Positions 17,423-26,086 of a stretch of DNA of 64,000 bases are shown in pieces (positions within the stretch are counted from its first letter, which is position 1; every line of letters starts with the position of its first letter). Under the pieces are notes generated by a model. That model was not told the DNA's origin and made no database searches. It saw only the letters and a list, made by a program, of their open reading frames with translations. The translations under genes and the position numbers were made by a program. The stretch comes from Desulfovibrio sp. (GTDB lineage: Bacteria > Desulfobacterota > Desulfovibrionia > Desulfovibrionales > Desulfovibrionaceae), in the NCBI RefSeq assembly GCF_009712225.1, contig NZ_WASP01000003.1, forward strand, positions 369,690 through 433,689, written 5' to 3'.

Positions 17423-18751
17423 TTAGTTTCTAATTTCCCGCATTTTGGGAAGGCTCTTGACCATCTGCAGGGCCATGCGCAGCTGGTTGTCACGCGCCAG
17501 CTGTTCGGCGGCGTCTTCCTTGCTGCCCTTGGTCTTGGACGACTTTTTGTCCTTGCCGTTTTCGATATGACGGTTCAGATCCTGCTCGCGCACCATCAGG
17601 CGGGAGTTCTCCTTTTCGTCAGTGCGGGGCGCTTCAAAGGGCACTTCCACGTCGGGCACAATACCTTCGGCCTGAATGGAGCTGCCGCTGGGCGTATAGT
17701 ACAGGGCCACAGTCAGCTTGAGGCCAGAACCGTCGGAAAGGGGAATAATGTTCTGCACAGATCCCTTGCCAAAGGAACGCTCGCCCACGGTGAGGGCGCG
17801 CTTCTGGTCACGCAGCGCGCCAGCCACGATTTCGGAGGCAGAGGCGGAACCGGCGTTGATCAGCACCACCATGGGCGCATGGATGTCGTCGCCCTGCTTT
17901 TTGGCTTCGTACACGCGGTCGGTATTATCGCGACGTCCCTTGATGGAAACGATCACGCCCTTGTCGAGGAAGGTATCGGAAACACTCACGGCCTGGTCAA
18001 GCAGCCCGCCGGGGTTGTTGCGCAGGTCGAGCACAATACCCTTGACACCGCCAGCGTTCTTGGCTTCCTTGTCGGCAGCCTTGAGGGCATCTCTCAGTTC
18101 TTCGGTGGTGCGCTCAGAGAACCGTGTGAGACGAATCCAGTAGTAACCGTCTTCCAGTTTTTTGGATTTCACGCTGATAAGCGGGATAGCATCACGCACA
18201 ATGCGTACGGTCTGCGGAGTTTTGGCATCGCTGTGCATGATGGCCAGTTCCACTTCCGAGCCCTTGGGGCCACGGATGCGCGAAACCACTTCCTGCAGCG
18301 AAAGTTCCTGGGCGGGCTGGCCGTTGATGGACAGGATGATATCGCCCGACTTGAGACCGGCACGGTAGGCAGGGGTGTCCTCGATGGGGGTCACCACTGT
18401 AACCTGTCCGTTTTCCATAGAAATTTCTATGCCAATACCAAAGAATTCGCCGGAGGTCGTCTCCTGCATTTCTTTGTATTCATCAGCGGTCATAAAGGTA
18501 GAATGCGGGTCAAGGCCCTGAAGCATGCCCTTTACCGCGCCATTGATGAGGTCGCCCTGCGTCACATCGCGCACATAATAACGCTCAACCAGATCCAGAA
18601 CCTGACTGAAGCGCTTGAGCGCGTCAAATTTATTGGGGGCTTCCTTGGACGCTTCTTTTTTTTCGGCACACATGGGCGCGCCCGGCAAGGCAACCATACC
18701 GCCCACGGCAAGCAGAAGCACCAGAACACTAAGACGGACAAGAAGACGCAT
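17423..18751 (-). CDS. ctpA: S41-family C-terminal processing protease (CtpA)
   Basis: 442 aa. Signal peptide or anchor (LLVRLSVLVLLLAVGGMVAL), a PDZ domain (about 100-190, FGIGIEISMENG and AYRAGLKSGDII) and the peptidase core with the Ser/Lys dyad in GSASASE (about Ser304) and FGKGSVQ (Lys329). The C-terminal 80 residues are charged. CtpA proteases trim or degrade periplasmic proteins, often murein hydrolases. The start at 18751 is set by GGAG nine bases upstream; the open frame extends to 18838 without signal-peptide character. First gene of the four-gene operon. Confidence 0.94.
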   Translation of the reverse strand: MRLLVRLSVLVLLLAVGGMVALPGAPMCAEKKEASKEAPNKFDALKRFSQVLDLVERYYVRDVTQGDLINGAVKGMLQGLDPHSTFMTADEYKEMQETTSGEFFGIGIEISMENGQVTVVTPIEDTPAYRAGLKSGDIILSINGQPAQELSLQEVVSRIRGPKGSEVELAIMHSDAKTPQTVRIVRDAIPLISVKSKKLEDGYYWIRLTRFSERTTEELRDALKAADKEAKNAGGVKGIVLDLRNNPGGLLDQAVSVSDTFLDKGVIVSIKGRRDNTDRVYEAKKQGDDIHAPMVVLINAGSASASEIVAGALRDQKRALTVGERSFGKGSVQNIIPLSDGSGLKLTVALYYTPSGSSIQAEGIVPDVEVPFEAPRTDEKENSRLMVREQDLNRHIENGKDKKSSKTKGSKEDAAEQLARDNQLRMALQMVKSLPKMREIRN

Positions 18752-19133
18752 ATCAACGATCTCCACACATACGTAATGGACAAAGACAGCGCCGCAAGCC
18801 AACAGCCGCAGCGCAGGGGGTGCAGCAGCGTCAGCCAAAGCAGGGGCCGCGCACCAGCCGGATAGTGACCCTTTTCACGTCAAAATGCAACGCCAAAAGG
18901 CGTAATTTGCGCACTGGCAAACCACTGTGAGCGGCAGCACAACAGAGGTTTCGGCTTGGGGACCACGCCATCGCAGCCCTCTTAAACACCATGCGCCGGG
19001 TCAAACCTTCGAGAGTATCGTCAGTTCTTCCCGGCGCATATCGGTCGCATGATCAGGCACAGTCAGCCAAGGGCAGCCTCTGCCTGTCAATCGGCCATAT
19101 CAGTCTGAAGTCAGGCCGACCTTTTATCAGATA
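18752..19133. other. Intergenic region, no gene seen
   Basis: 382 bp between rubrerythrin (ending 19134) and ctpA (starting 18751), both on the minus strand. It must carry the ctpA promoter. A 6-bp TCGGCC/GGCCGA hairpin near 19090-19118 could follow rubrerythrin but has no T-run. I see no tRNA, small ORF with a ribosome site, or repeat. Confidence 0.4.
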
Positions 19134-19628
19134 TTAGTCTTCAACCTTGAAAAAGGCAGCAGCACCACCGCCACACACGGGGCAGGCATCGCAGGGGCCT
19201 TCGTGGGTGTAGCCGCACACCTTGCACACGTAGTAATCGGTGGCGGGCAGGCCAGCGGGATTTTCTAGAGCCTTCTTGTACAGGTTGGCGTGGATTTCTT
19301 CCACCTGGTTGGCAAAGTCAAAATACTTGGCAACCGCAGCCTGACCTTCGGCCTTGGCCTGCTCGATCATGGCGGGGTACATGTTGGTGAATTCGTAGGT
19401 TTCGCCTTCGATGGCAGACTTGAGGTTGGCCACGGTGTCGCCGATTTTGCCTGCATTCTTCAGGTGGGCATGGGCATGGACGGTTTCTGCGGCTGCGGCT
19501 GCGCGGAACAGCTTGGCAACCTGATGCAGGCCTTCCTTGTCGGCTGCGGCGGCAAAGGCGAGGTACTTGCGATTGGCCTGGGATTCGCCAGCAAAAGCGG
19601 ACATAAGGTTTTCGTGGGTGTTGCTCAT
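19134..19628 (-). CDS. Rubrerythrin
   Basis: 164 aa, shorter than classical rubrerythrin (about 190). The ferritin-like four-helix domain shows the di-iron ligands: Glu in AFAGESQANRKY, ExxH in AAETVHAH, Glu in AIEGETYEF, and ExxH in VEEIHANLY. The C-terminal rubredoxin-like knuckle has CxxC pairs CKVC and CPVC, spaced more closely than in a full rubredoxin. It reduces hydrogen peroxide in the cytoplasm of anaerobes. Ribosome site AAGGAG before ATG. An AT-rich upstream stretch (19670-19735) probably holds the promoter; I could not identify a PerR box with confidence. Confidence 0.96.
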   Translation of the reverse strand: MSNTHENLMSAFAGESQANRKYLAFAAAADKEGLHQVAKLFRAAAAAETVHAHAHLKNAGKIGDTVANLKSAIEGETYEFTNMYPAMIEQAKAEGQAAVAKYFDFANQVEEIHANLYKKALENPAGLPATDYYVCKVCGYTHEGPCDACPVCGGGAAAFFKVED

Positions 19629-19793
19629 TTGGATAGTCTCCTTGGTGAAGAAGTTGTTTTTATCAGGAACAATTACTAATTAAAGAATTCAGCTGGGCTT
19701 GTAAAGCTTTTTTTCAAAAAAATAAAATTAATCGGCATGCCCTCCCCCCTTGTCCCCGTTGCGCAGAAGCGTATGACAAGCTAAAAGGAATCT

Positions 19794-20342
19794 ATGAACG
19801 CCCAAGAAATCATATCCCATTTCGGCATGCGTCCCCACCCCGAAGGGGGGTTCTTTTATCGCACCTATGAAGCCCCGCAGATTCTTTCAGCAGAAGAGAT
19901 GCCCTGCGGGTTTGTTGGGCCACGGCCTGTTTCCACCGCCATTCTTTTTCTGCTTGAGCAGGGGCATTACTCGCGCCTGCACCGCATCCGTCAGGATGAA
20001 CTGTGGCACTTCTATCTGGGCGGCCCCCTGCGTCTGGCCTGCATAGACACGCACGGTCACCCGCGCGAGGTAACGCTGGGGCACGATATTTTTGCTGGCC
20101 AGCACTTGCAGTTTACCGTTCCCGGCGGCTGCTGGTTTGGTGCCACGCCCGCCCCCGGTTCGGCCTTTTCCCTGGTGGGCTGTACGGTTTCGCCCGGCTT
20201 TGACATGGACGATCTGCGCATCGGCCAGCCGGAGGAACTGACCCTGCGCTACCCCAAGGCCAAGGACTGCATCCGCGAATTTTGCCCGCCGCTGAGCGAT
20301 GCCCAGCGCGAGGTATGCAGAAGATGTGGTGACGACGAATGA
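19794..20342 (+). CDS. Cupin_5 (DUF985) protein
   Basis: 182 aa. DUF985 landmarks: MRPHPEGGFFYRTYE at residues 12-26, STAILFLLE, and the cupin core SRLHRIRQDELWHFYLG followed by VPGGCWFGATP. The His and Glu residues of RLHRIRQDE are probable metal ligands. The fold is a sugar-nucleotide or metal-binding beta barrel; the substrate is unknown. Its stop overlaps the start of the next gene (ATGA), so the two are coupled. Divergent from rubrerythrin. Confidence 0.88.
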   Translation: MNAQEIISHFGMRPHPEGGFFYRTYEAPQILSAEEMPCGFVGPRPVSTAILFLLEQGHYSRLHRIRQDELWHFYLGGPLRLACIDTHGHPREVTLGHDIFAGQHLQFTVPGGCWFGATPAPGSAFSLVGCTVSPGFDMDDLRIGQPEELTLRYPKAKDCIREFCPPLSDAQREVCRRCGDDE

Positions 20343-20977
20343 CCCGATATGCCGTGCCGGATGTTGCGCCGCAACAACCGCACTGCACAGAGATTGTCAT
20401 TCGCCGAAGCCGCTTTTTAGCCCAGTGCGCCCATACGCCAGACCCGGCTGCGGCGCGTGCCTTTGTTGAACAGATCCGCCGGCTGCATGCCGACGCAACA
20501 CACAACTGCTGGGCCTATGCCGCTGGCGCGCCGGGGGATACGGCGCAAATTGGATCATCTGACGACGGTGAACCGCACGGCACAGCTGGCAGACCCATGC
20601 TTCAGATCGTGCTGCACGGCGGCGTTGGCGAACTGTGCGTTGTGGTCAGCCGCTGGTTTGGCGGCGTAAAACTGGGCACGGGCGGTCTTGTACGGGCCTA
20701 TCAGGACAGTGTGCGCGAAAATCTCGCCACCCTGCCCCTGCGCCAGCGCGTGCCGGAATGCAGCCTGCAGCTGACCCTTGGTTATGCACACCTGGACGCC
20801 CTGCGTCGCATGCTGCCCACCTTTGAAGCCCGTATTGAATGCGAAGAATATCAGGCTGATGCCCGCATGCAGCTACGCCTGCCGCTGGAACATGTGGATG
20901 CCTTTACGGTGGCGCTGGCTGGCATAAGCAACGGAGCCGCCCAGTGCAGCGTGCTGACAGAAGAAAGCACAGACTGA
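20339..20977 (+). CDS. YigZ/IMPACT-family protein
   Basis: 212 aa, typical length. The UPF0029 N-terminal domain shows the diagnostic SDDGEPHGTAGRPML and SRWFGGVKLGTGGLVRAY stretches. The C-terminal ~70 residues form the EF-G-like DUF1949 domain. Eukaryotic IMPACT binds GCN1; the bacterial role is unclear. Coupled by a 4-base overlap to the cupin gene and ended by the terminator at 21007-21040. Confidence 0.92.
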   Translation: MTRYAVPDVAPQQPHCTEIVIRRSRFLAQCAHTPDPAAARAFVEQIRRLHADATHNCWAYAAGAPGDTAQIGSSDDGEPHGTAGRPMLQIVLHGGVGELCVVVSRWFGGVKLGTGGLVRAYQDSVRENLATLPLRQRVPECSLQLTLGYAHLDALRRMLPTFEARIECEEYQADARMQLRLPLEHVDAFTVALAGISNGAAQCSVLTEESTD

Positions 20978-21006
20978 CCATATACGTATTTATGTAAAAA
21001 TGCACC

Positions 21007-21040
21007 AAGGCCCTGCGGCACAAATAGCAGGGCCTTTTTT
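21007..21040 (+). terminator. Rho-independent terminator after YigZ gene
   Basis: AAGGCCCTGC / GCAGGGCCTT stem with a 10-base loop and six T. It ends the cupin-YigZ transcript. Confidence 0.9.
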
Positions 21041-21080
21041 AGTTGTGGGGGCTGCCTTTTGAGCCAGACAGACATCTATC

Positions 21081-21117
21081 AAAAAAACAGGGCCGCCGGA
21101 AAATCCCGGCGGCCCTG
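21081..21117 (-). terminator. Rho-independent terminator after TPR gene
   Basis: On the minus strand, CAGGGCCGCCGG pairs with CCGGCGGCCCTG and is followed by seven T. It ends the convergent TPR transcript (stop at 21143). Confidence 0.9.
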
Positions 21118-21142
21118 AACAGTTTCATTCAGCAAGCGCTGA

Positions 21143-21769
21143 CTAGACGCCCTGCGCCTTGAGCTCTTCAATAAAGCCTTCCGGCACTTCAAAGCCAAGC
21201 GCCTGGGCCTTTTTGACAGATTCGGCGGCATCGGTGAACTGGCCCATTTCAAACTGGGCCAGGGCAAGGTTGTTCCACGCCGGGGCAAAGCCGGGCTGCT
21301 GCTTGAGCACTTCCTTGCAGGCCGTTTCGCAGGCGGTAAAGTCGCCCTTCATGTAATAGGCAGTAGACAGGGCACTTCTTGCCTGCACAAAGTTGGGGTC
21401 CCACTTGAGGGCCTTGTTCAGTGCGGTAATGGCCTTGTCGGGTTCGCCTCGCTGCAGGTGCACAAAGCCAATGTTGCTCCACGGCACGGGAAACTTGGCG
21501 CGGCAGTTGGCGGCTTCTTCGTTGTAGCGCAGGCAGCCGTCGAGGTCGCCGCGTTCAAGGCAGATGCCGCCCAGCTGCACGTAGGCTTCGGCCAGGTGGG
21601 GCGAATTACGCACGGCGTTGAGCAGGGCTTCTTCTGCCGCCACAAAGTCGCGCTTGGTCAGCAGGGCCAGACCAAGATTGTAGTAGTGGGTAGCGCACTG
21701 CTCGTTTTGGGCAATTTCTGCCTTGAGGTCGGCAATGTATTCATCCAGGTCATCGTAGCGAGCTTTCAT
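21143..21769 (-). CDS. TPR-repeat protein
   Basis: 208 aa, no signal peptide. Five to six tandem TPR motifs run from about residue 25 to 195; examples are ATHYYNLGLALLTKRDFVAA, AEAYVQLGGICLERGDLDG and APAWNNLALAQFEMGQFTDA. It begins with an acidic helix (YDDLDEYIADLKAEI). A protein-protein interaction role is expected; the partner is unknown. Its start overlaps the stop of the gene at 21766-22158 (ATGA), so the two are translated together. Confidence 0.88.
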   Translation of the reverse strand: MKARYDDLDEYIADLKAEIAQNEQCATHYYNLGLALLTKRDFVAAEEALLNAVRNSPHLAEAYVQLGGICLERGDLDGCLRYNEEAANCRAKFPVPWSNIGFVHLQRGEPDKAITALNKALKWDPNFVQARSALSTAYYMKGDFTACETACKEVLKQQPGFAPAWNNLALAQFEMGQFTDAAESVKKAQALGFEVPEGFIEELKAQGV

Positions 21770-22158
21770 GCTATGTGCCCCTCTTTTTTCAAAAGATCAT
21801 AGTACCATCGGCAAAAATCAAAGATGCCCATGTACTTTTCGTCCTTGTTGACCACGCCAAGGGCGCATTCGGTAGCGCCCTTGCTGTAGGCCTTGCCATA
21901 CGGGCCTTTTTTGGCCGCGTTTCTCAAAAATTCATTTACCAGCTGCTGGGTGGTGCGCTTGGACACATCGGTACGCATATCAAGCGGTTCGTTGGGCTTC
22001 TGGAACGGATCCCAGTTGTCATAACCGATGCGATCAACAAATTTGCGACGGCGCGGATTCATGCGGTCATAAATTTCGCGCTTGAGAGCTTCCTGCTCAT
22101 CCGTAAGCTGTTGCGGCGTTCCATCGCGAAAGACGGTGGCGGGAATGCTGCCGTACAT
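21766..22158 (-). CDS. Conserved-looking hypothetical protein
   Basis: 130 aa, soluble, charged, no signal peptide, rich in Arg/Lys/Asp. Segments such as DRMNPRRRKFVDRIGYDNWDP and FCRWYYDLLKKEGHIA do not resemble a domain I know. It is coupled to the TPR protein downstream and 22 bp behind the Cys-cluster protein upstream, so it probably acts with them. AAGGAG precedes the ATG. Confidence 0.75.
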   Translation of the reverse strand: MYGSIPATVFRDGTPQQLTDEQEALKREIYDRMNPRRRKFVDRIGYDNWDPFQKPNEPLDMRTDVSKRTTQQLVNEFLRNAAKKGPYGKAYSKGATECALGVVNKDEKYMGIFDFCRWYYDLLKKEGHIA

Positions 22159-22180
22159 CTCAAACTCCTTTCACGCCCGA

Positions 22181-22852
22181 TCAGGCCTCTTCTTTCTTGG
22201 CCGGGCCAATGCCCAGATAAGCCTCATCGTAGCGGGTCAGCAATGCCATGGACAAAGGCACATACACATCGTGCAGTTCCTTGAAACGGGTCTGCACGGT
22301 GGTGGCCACTTCCCTGCTCAGGTCTTCAAGCCTGTTCTGGATCTTGTCCAGATGGATGGTGGGATAGGGCTGGCCTTTTTCAAAAGCGGAATAGCCGCAC
22401 ACATGCCCCTGCCCGGCAATGGCCGTGGGCACGCCGTAAACACGGCAGGTAAGAGGCCTGGCGTGGTACATCAGGCAATGGTCGTTTTCGTCCAGCAGGG
22501 GGCAGCGCAGTTTGACCTGGGCGGCTTTCTCCATGATGGCTTCGGGGCTTTCGCCGTCTTTTTCTGCCCGGTACAGTTCGCGCTTGATGCGCGTGGCGCG
22601 GCGGTCCAGTTCTGAGGCGCGCTCAAGAATGGCGGAACGCTGCGGCCCGTGACCAAAGGTGGATTCAAAAGCCCTGTGGATATACATGGCTTCGACAAGC
22701 GAAAGATCAAAAAGTGCGTGACAGCAATCGCTGCAGCCTTCCTTGCAGACTACGCACTGGGGAAAAGCCCCGCGCACCCTGCCAAAAAGGTCGTCAACTT
22801 CAGCCCGCAATGCTTCATAGCGGGTAAAAATAGAGCTCAGATCAGGGATCAT
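22181..22852 (-). CDS. YkgJ-family Cys-cluster (Zn/Fe-chelating) protein
   Basis: 223 aa. The Cys cluster is CVVCKEGCSDCC (about residues 35-46) plus CPLL....CLMYHARPLTCRVYG (about 137-160), the CxxCC / C...RP..CR layout of the YkgJ (UPF0153) family, thought to bind Zn or an Fe-S cluster. Function is not established for the family. It is in line with the unknown gene, the TPR gene and, upstream on the same strand, the ferredoxin. Confidence 0.88.
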   Translation of the reverse strand: MIPDLSSIFTRYEALRAEVDDLFGRVRGAFPQCVVCKEGCSDCCHALFDLSLVEAMYIHRAFESTFGHGPQRSAILERASELDRRATRIKRELYRAEKDGESPEAIMEKAAQVKLRCPLLDENDHCLMYHARPLTCRVYGVPTAIAGQGHVCGYSAFEKGQPYPTIHLDKIQNRLEDLSREVATTVQTRFKELHDVYVPLSMALLTRYDEAYLGIGPAKKEEA

Positions 22853-23006
22853 GGTTATCCTGCGATAGTGCGGAAGACATGGGGAGGAATAGCCGGAAGA
22901 CGGCTTGTGCCTGTGAAAATGCCGCCTGGCGCGTGCGCGCCGGGCGGCACAATGAAAACTTTGGACAGGTCAGCAATGTGATGCCGCGGGGGCATCCATG
23001 CGATCC

Positions 23007-23195
23007 CTAGTTTTCTTCAACGGTGATGGCGCTGACTTCGCAAACTTCCACACAGGATTCGCAGCCCAGGCATTCTTCGGCGTTCACGGCTTCGGACTTG
23101 CCGTCCTTGATTTCGTAAACTTCAACGGGGCACACGTCCACGCATTCGCCACAGCCCACGCACTTGTCGACGTCAACATTAACATTATAACCCAT
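23007..23195 (-). CDS. 2[4Fe-4S] ferredoxin
   Basis: 62 aa. Two CxxCxxCxxxC clusters: CVGCGECVDVCP and CLGCESCVEVCE; the second has Glu in place of the usual Pro after the last Cys. Clostridial-type low-potential electron carrier, cytoplasmic. The start is MGYNVNV at 23195, five bases after GGAGG; an upstream in-frame ATG (23207) overlaps that ribosome site. It is 154 bp upstream of the YkgJ gene on the same strand. Confidence 0.95.
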   Translation of the reverse strand: MGYNVNVDVDKCVGCGECVDVCPVEVYEIKDGKSEAVNAEECLGCESCVEVCEVSAITVEEN

Positions 23196-23413
23196 GGTGT
23201 CCTCCAAATTTGCATTGACTTGCTTGATTTTTCAAGCGGCTAAATTCCGCTTGTGCAATGGATAGCTTTAGGCTTCCACCCTGTCAAGTGCCGGTTCGGA
23301 AATTGCCAACCAGACAAACTTTACAGGGTTTCGAACTGCATTTCCCTGACGCACGAAATTCACATTTTAAAAAAAAGTTGCCACTCCAACACCTTACCCG
23401 CTCCGCTCCCTTG

Positions 23414-24847
23414 TTAAGGAATCAATCGCGCGTAATACCCCTTGCCGTTGCGCACAACCTGAAGCAACACCTGCCCAGACATGCGCTCTCGCCTGAAAAC
23501 CTGTAAAAAATCTTCCATGGTCTGTATTTCGGCAGCGCCCACGGCGGTTATGCGGTCTCCCTGACGCAGAAAATCTGCGGGGCCACCAGCACGGGCCTGA
23601 CGCACTACCACACCCTGCGCTGTCTGCGCAACGCTGAATCCCCAGCGGCGTTCCAGCAAGGAGCGCGCATCGGCATCGCTGAAGGGTTCTGGCGTGGCCT
23701 CAAGCTTCACCGGGCCACCATCGCGCAACACCTGCAGGCGCAGGGCCGTGCCAGCTGTCTGGTTGCGCAGAATATCAAGATAGTCGCGCCTGTCGCGCAC
23801 CGGCGAGGCATTGATGCTTTCAACTATATCGCCGGGCGCAATGCCTGCCTTGGCCGCTGGCGAACCGGGAAACACCGCGGTAACCAGCACGCCACCCGCA
23901 TCCCTGAGCCCGAGCGCCATGGCCGTGCGGCCATCCACATCCTGCAGGTCAAGGCCCAGCCACAGCGGAGCCACCTTGCCCGCGCTCATGAGGTCGTGCA
24001 TGACCCGGCGGGCCTTGTTGATGGGTATGGCAAAACCTATGCCCTCGGCGCGCGTGTCTACCGCTGTATTGATACCGATAAGCACACCCTCGATATTCAG
24101 CAGAGGGCCACCGCTGTTGCCGGGGTTAATGGCGGCATCGGTCTGTACAAGGTCGGTAAATGCGCCGTCCTTGTTGCGTATGGTGCGCCCGAGGGCGGAA
24201 ACAACACCGGTTGTCACCGTATGGTTAAACCCAAAGGGATTGCCAATGGCAATGACCGTTTCGCCAGGCATGATATCGCCCGAATCGCCCAGCTTTACGG
24301 CTGGCAGCCTGGATGCGCCCTTGATCTGCAGCACGGCAATGTCAAAATCGGGGTCTGCTCCCTTGACGGCGGCAGGAAATTCCCTGCCGTCCAGCAGGTG
24401 CACCATGACCTCGTCGCCGCCAGAGATAACGTGGGCGTTGGTGAGCACAAGGCCTTTTTCACCGTCCACAATCACCCCGGAGCCGAGGCTGACGCGTTTC
24501 TGCTTTACACGGCGGCCCCCCGGCACATCAAAACCGGGCAAGCCCGGAAACCCCGGGCCAAAAAACTGCTCAAGGGGCGAAATTCTCTGCCCTTCAACTA
24601 TATGCGTGCTTGTTATGTTTACAACCGCCGGGGCCACGGCCTGCACGGCCCGCACCACGGGGGTCAGGCGGGGGCTGTCTGGCGCAATGGCACGTGCCCG
24701 CGCGGGCAGACACAAAAGCAGCGCAACCGCCAGCAACACAAACAGCCAGCGCGCGTCAAAACCAGTATCAGCCGCCGCTGCAACTACCCGGGCTCTGACC
24801 GGCTGGCTGCGCCTGCAGCGTTGTATATGATTGGATGTGGTTTTCAT
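23414..24847 (-). CDS. Do-family periplasmic serine protease/chaperone (DegP/HtrA)
   Basis: 477 aa. The N-terminus has a basic stretch then a hydrophobic signal (WLFVLLAVALLLCLPARA). The trypsin-like domain carries the triad His139 (NAHV), Asp169 (DFDIAV) and Ser245 (GNSGGP); two PDZ domains follow (about 290-375 and 395-470). It degrades or refolds misfolded envelope proteins. The start at 24847 has AGGA upstream. Divergent from cobT. Confidence 0.95.
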   Translation of the reverse strand: MKTTSNHIQRCRRSQPVRARVVAAAADTGFDARWLFVLLAVALLLCLPARARAIAPDSPRLTPVVRAVQAVAPAVVNITSTHIVEGQRISPLEQFFGPGFPGLPGFDVPGGRRVKQKRVSLGSGVIVDGEKGLVLTNAHVISGGDEVMVHLLDGREFPAAVKGADPDFDIAVLQIKGASRLPAVKLGDSGDIMPGETVIAIGNPFGFNHTVTTGVVSALGRTIRNKDGAFTDLVQTDAAINPGNSGGPLLNIEGVLIGINTAVDTRAEGIGFAIPINKARRVMHDLMSAGKVAPLWLGLDLQDVDGRTAMALGLRDAGGVLVTAVFPGSPAAKAGIAPGDIVESINASPVRDRRDYLDILRNQTAGTALRLQVLRDGGPVKLEATPEPFSDADARSLLERRWGFSVAQTAQGVVVRQARAGGPADFLRQGDRITAVGAAEIQTMEDFLQVFRRERMSGQVLLQVVRNGKGYYARLIP

Positions 24848-24979
24848 AAAATATCCTTGCTTGCAACCTCGTCGCAAACATAAGCACGCTGACTGAATCG
24901 TAAAGTACCCGGTGCGAGATTAGTTTGCCCCCAGCCGCTCTACCTTGCACACAGAAGCCGTTAAGGATAAACAAACGGC

Positions 24980-26086
24980 ATGAATACCACCCAATCCAAC
25001 CTGCTGGAACTGATCTTGCCCGGTCTGAGCATCGCGCCCCTGCTTGATAAAGATCTGGACGCTGCCCAGGCCCACCTGGACGACCTCACCAAGCCCCAGG
25101 GCAGCCTTGGCCGCCTTGAAGACCTTGCCCAAAAGCTCTACGCCATCAGCGGCGGCCAGACTCCCATCAATGTCAGCCCGGCCATCATGCTTACGGTGGC
25201 GGGCGACCACGGTGTGGCCGAGCAGGGCGTTTCGCCCTTTCCCAAGGCCGTAACCCGGCAGATGGTGCAAAACTTTTTTAACAACGGCGCTGGCGTAAAT
25301 GTTTTGTGCCGCACATCGGGCATGGATTTGCGCGTAGTGGACGCGGGATGCGACGGCGGCCCCTACGAGCCCCACTCCATCCTGATCGAACGCCGCCTTG
25401 GCGACGGCACTGCCGACATGAGCCAGGGCCCGGCCATGAGCCGCGAGACCTGCCTCAAAGGTCTGCGCATGGGCGTTGAGCTGGCCCACCAGCTGGCCGA
25501 CGAAGGCTATCGATGCCTTGGTGTGGGCGAAATGGGCATAGCCAACAGCACTGCGGGCACTGCCCTGTACTGCTCGCTGCTCAACTTTACTCCGGAGCAG
25601 ATGACCGGCCCCGGCGCAGGCGCCAATGCCGACATGGTGCGCCACAAAACCGAGATTGTGCGCAAGGCTCTTGCCGTAAATGAGCCCATGCTGCGCGACG
25701 GCGACCCCATCAACACCCTGGCGGCGGTGGGCGGTTTTGAAATTGTTCTTATGGCTGGCCTGATGCTGGGTGCGGCCTCGCGCCGCCTGCCCGTGCTGGT
25801 GGACGGCTTTATCTGCAGCGCGGCCTATGTGGCGGCCCTGCACATCTGCCCCCAGCTGGCCGACTACGCCGTGCTGTCGCACGCCTCGGCAGAGCCGGGT
25901 CATGTACGCGCACTGTCCAAGCTGACCGGCGGCGAATCGCGCAACAATCCCCTGCTGCACCTGAGCATGCGCCTTGGTGAGGGCACGGGGGGCGCTGTGG
26001 CCTACCACCTGCTGCGTTGCGCTGCCGCAATGTATAACGACATGGCAACCTTCAGCTCTGCCGGAGTGGCGGGCAAGACATGCTAA
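24980..26086 (+). CDS. cobT: Nicotinate-nucleotide:DMB phosphoribosyltransferase (CobT)
   Basis: 368 aa, normal length. Family blocks seen are DDLTKPQGSLGRLEDLA near the N-terminus, TVAGDHGVAEQGVSPFP, GVGEMGIANST (containing a conserved Glu) and GEGTGGAVAYHLL. It activates 5,6-dimethylbenzimidazole for the lower ligand of cobalamin. No cobalamin riboswitch is visible in the 132 bp between it and the divergent protease gene. Its end overlaps the next gene by seven bases. Confidence 0.96.
   Translation: MNTTQSNLLELILPGLSIAPLLDKDLDAAQAHLDDLTKPQGSLGRLEDLAQKLYAISGGQTPINVSPAIMLTVAGDHGVAEQGVSPFPKAVTRQMVQNFFNNGAGVNVLCRTSGMDLRVVDAGCDGGPYEPHSILIERRLGDGTADMSQGPAMSRETCLKGLRMGVELAHQLADEGYRCLGVGEMGIANSTAGTALYCSLLNFTPEQMTGPGAGANADMVRHKTEIVRKALAVNEPMLRDGDPINTLAAVGGFEIVLMAGLMLGAASRRLPVLVDGFICSAAYVAALHICPQLADYAVLSHASAEPGHVRALSKLTGGESRNNPLLHLSMRLGEGTGGAVAYHLLRCAAAMYNDMATFSSAGVAGKTC

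Noticed and set aside
19629..19793. AT-rich region between rubrerythrin and the cupin gene considered as a PerR box
   Set aside because: The best match to the inverted-repeat consensus has too few identities to support a call.
24848..24979. Cobalamin riboswitch before cobT
   Set aside because: The 132-bp gap is too short and has no B12-box-like GCCACTG element.
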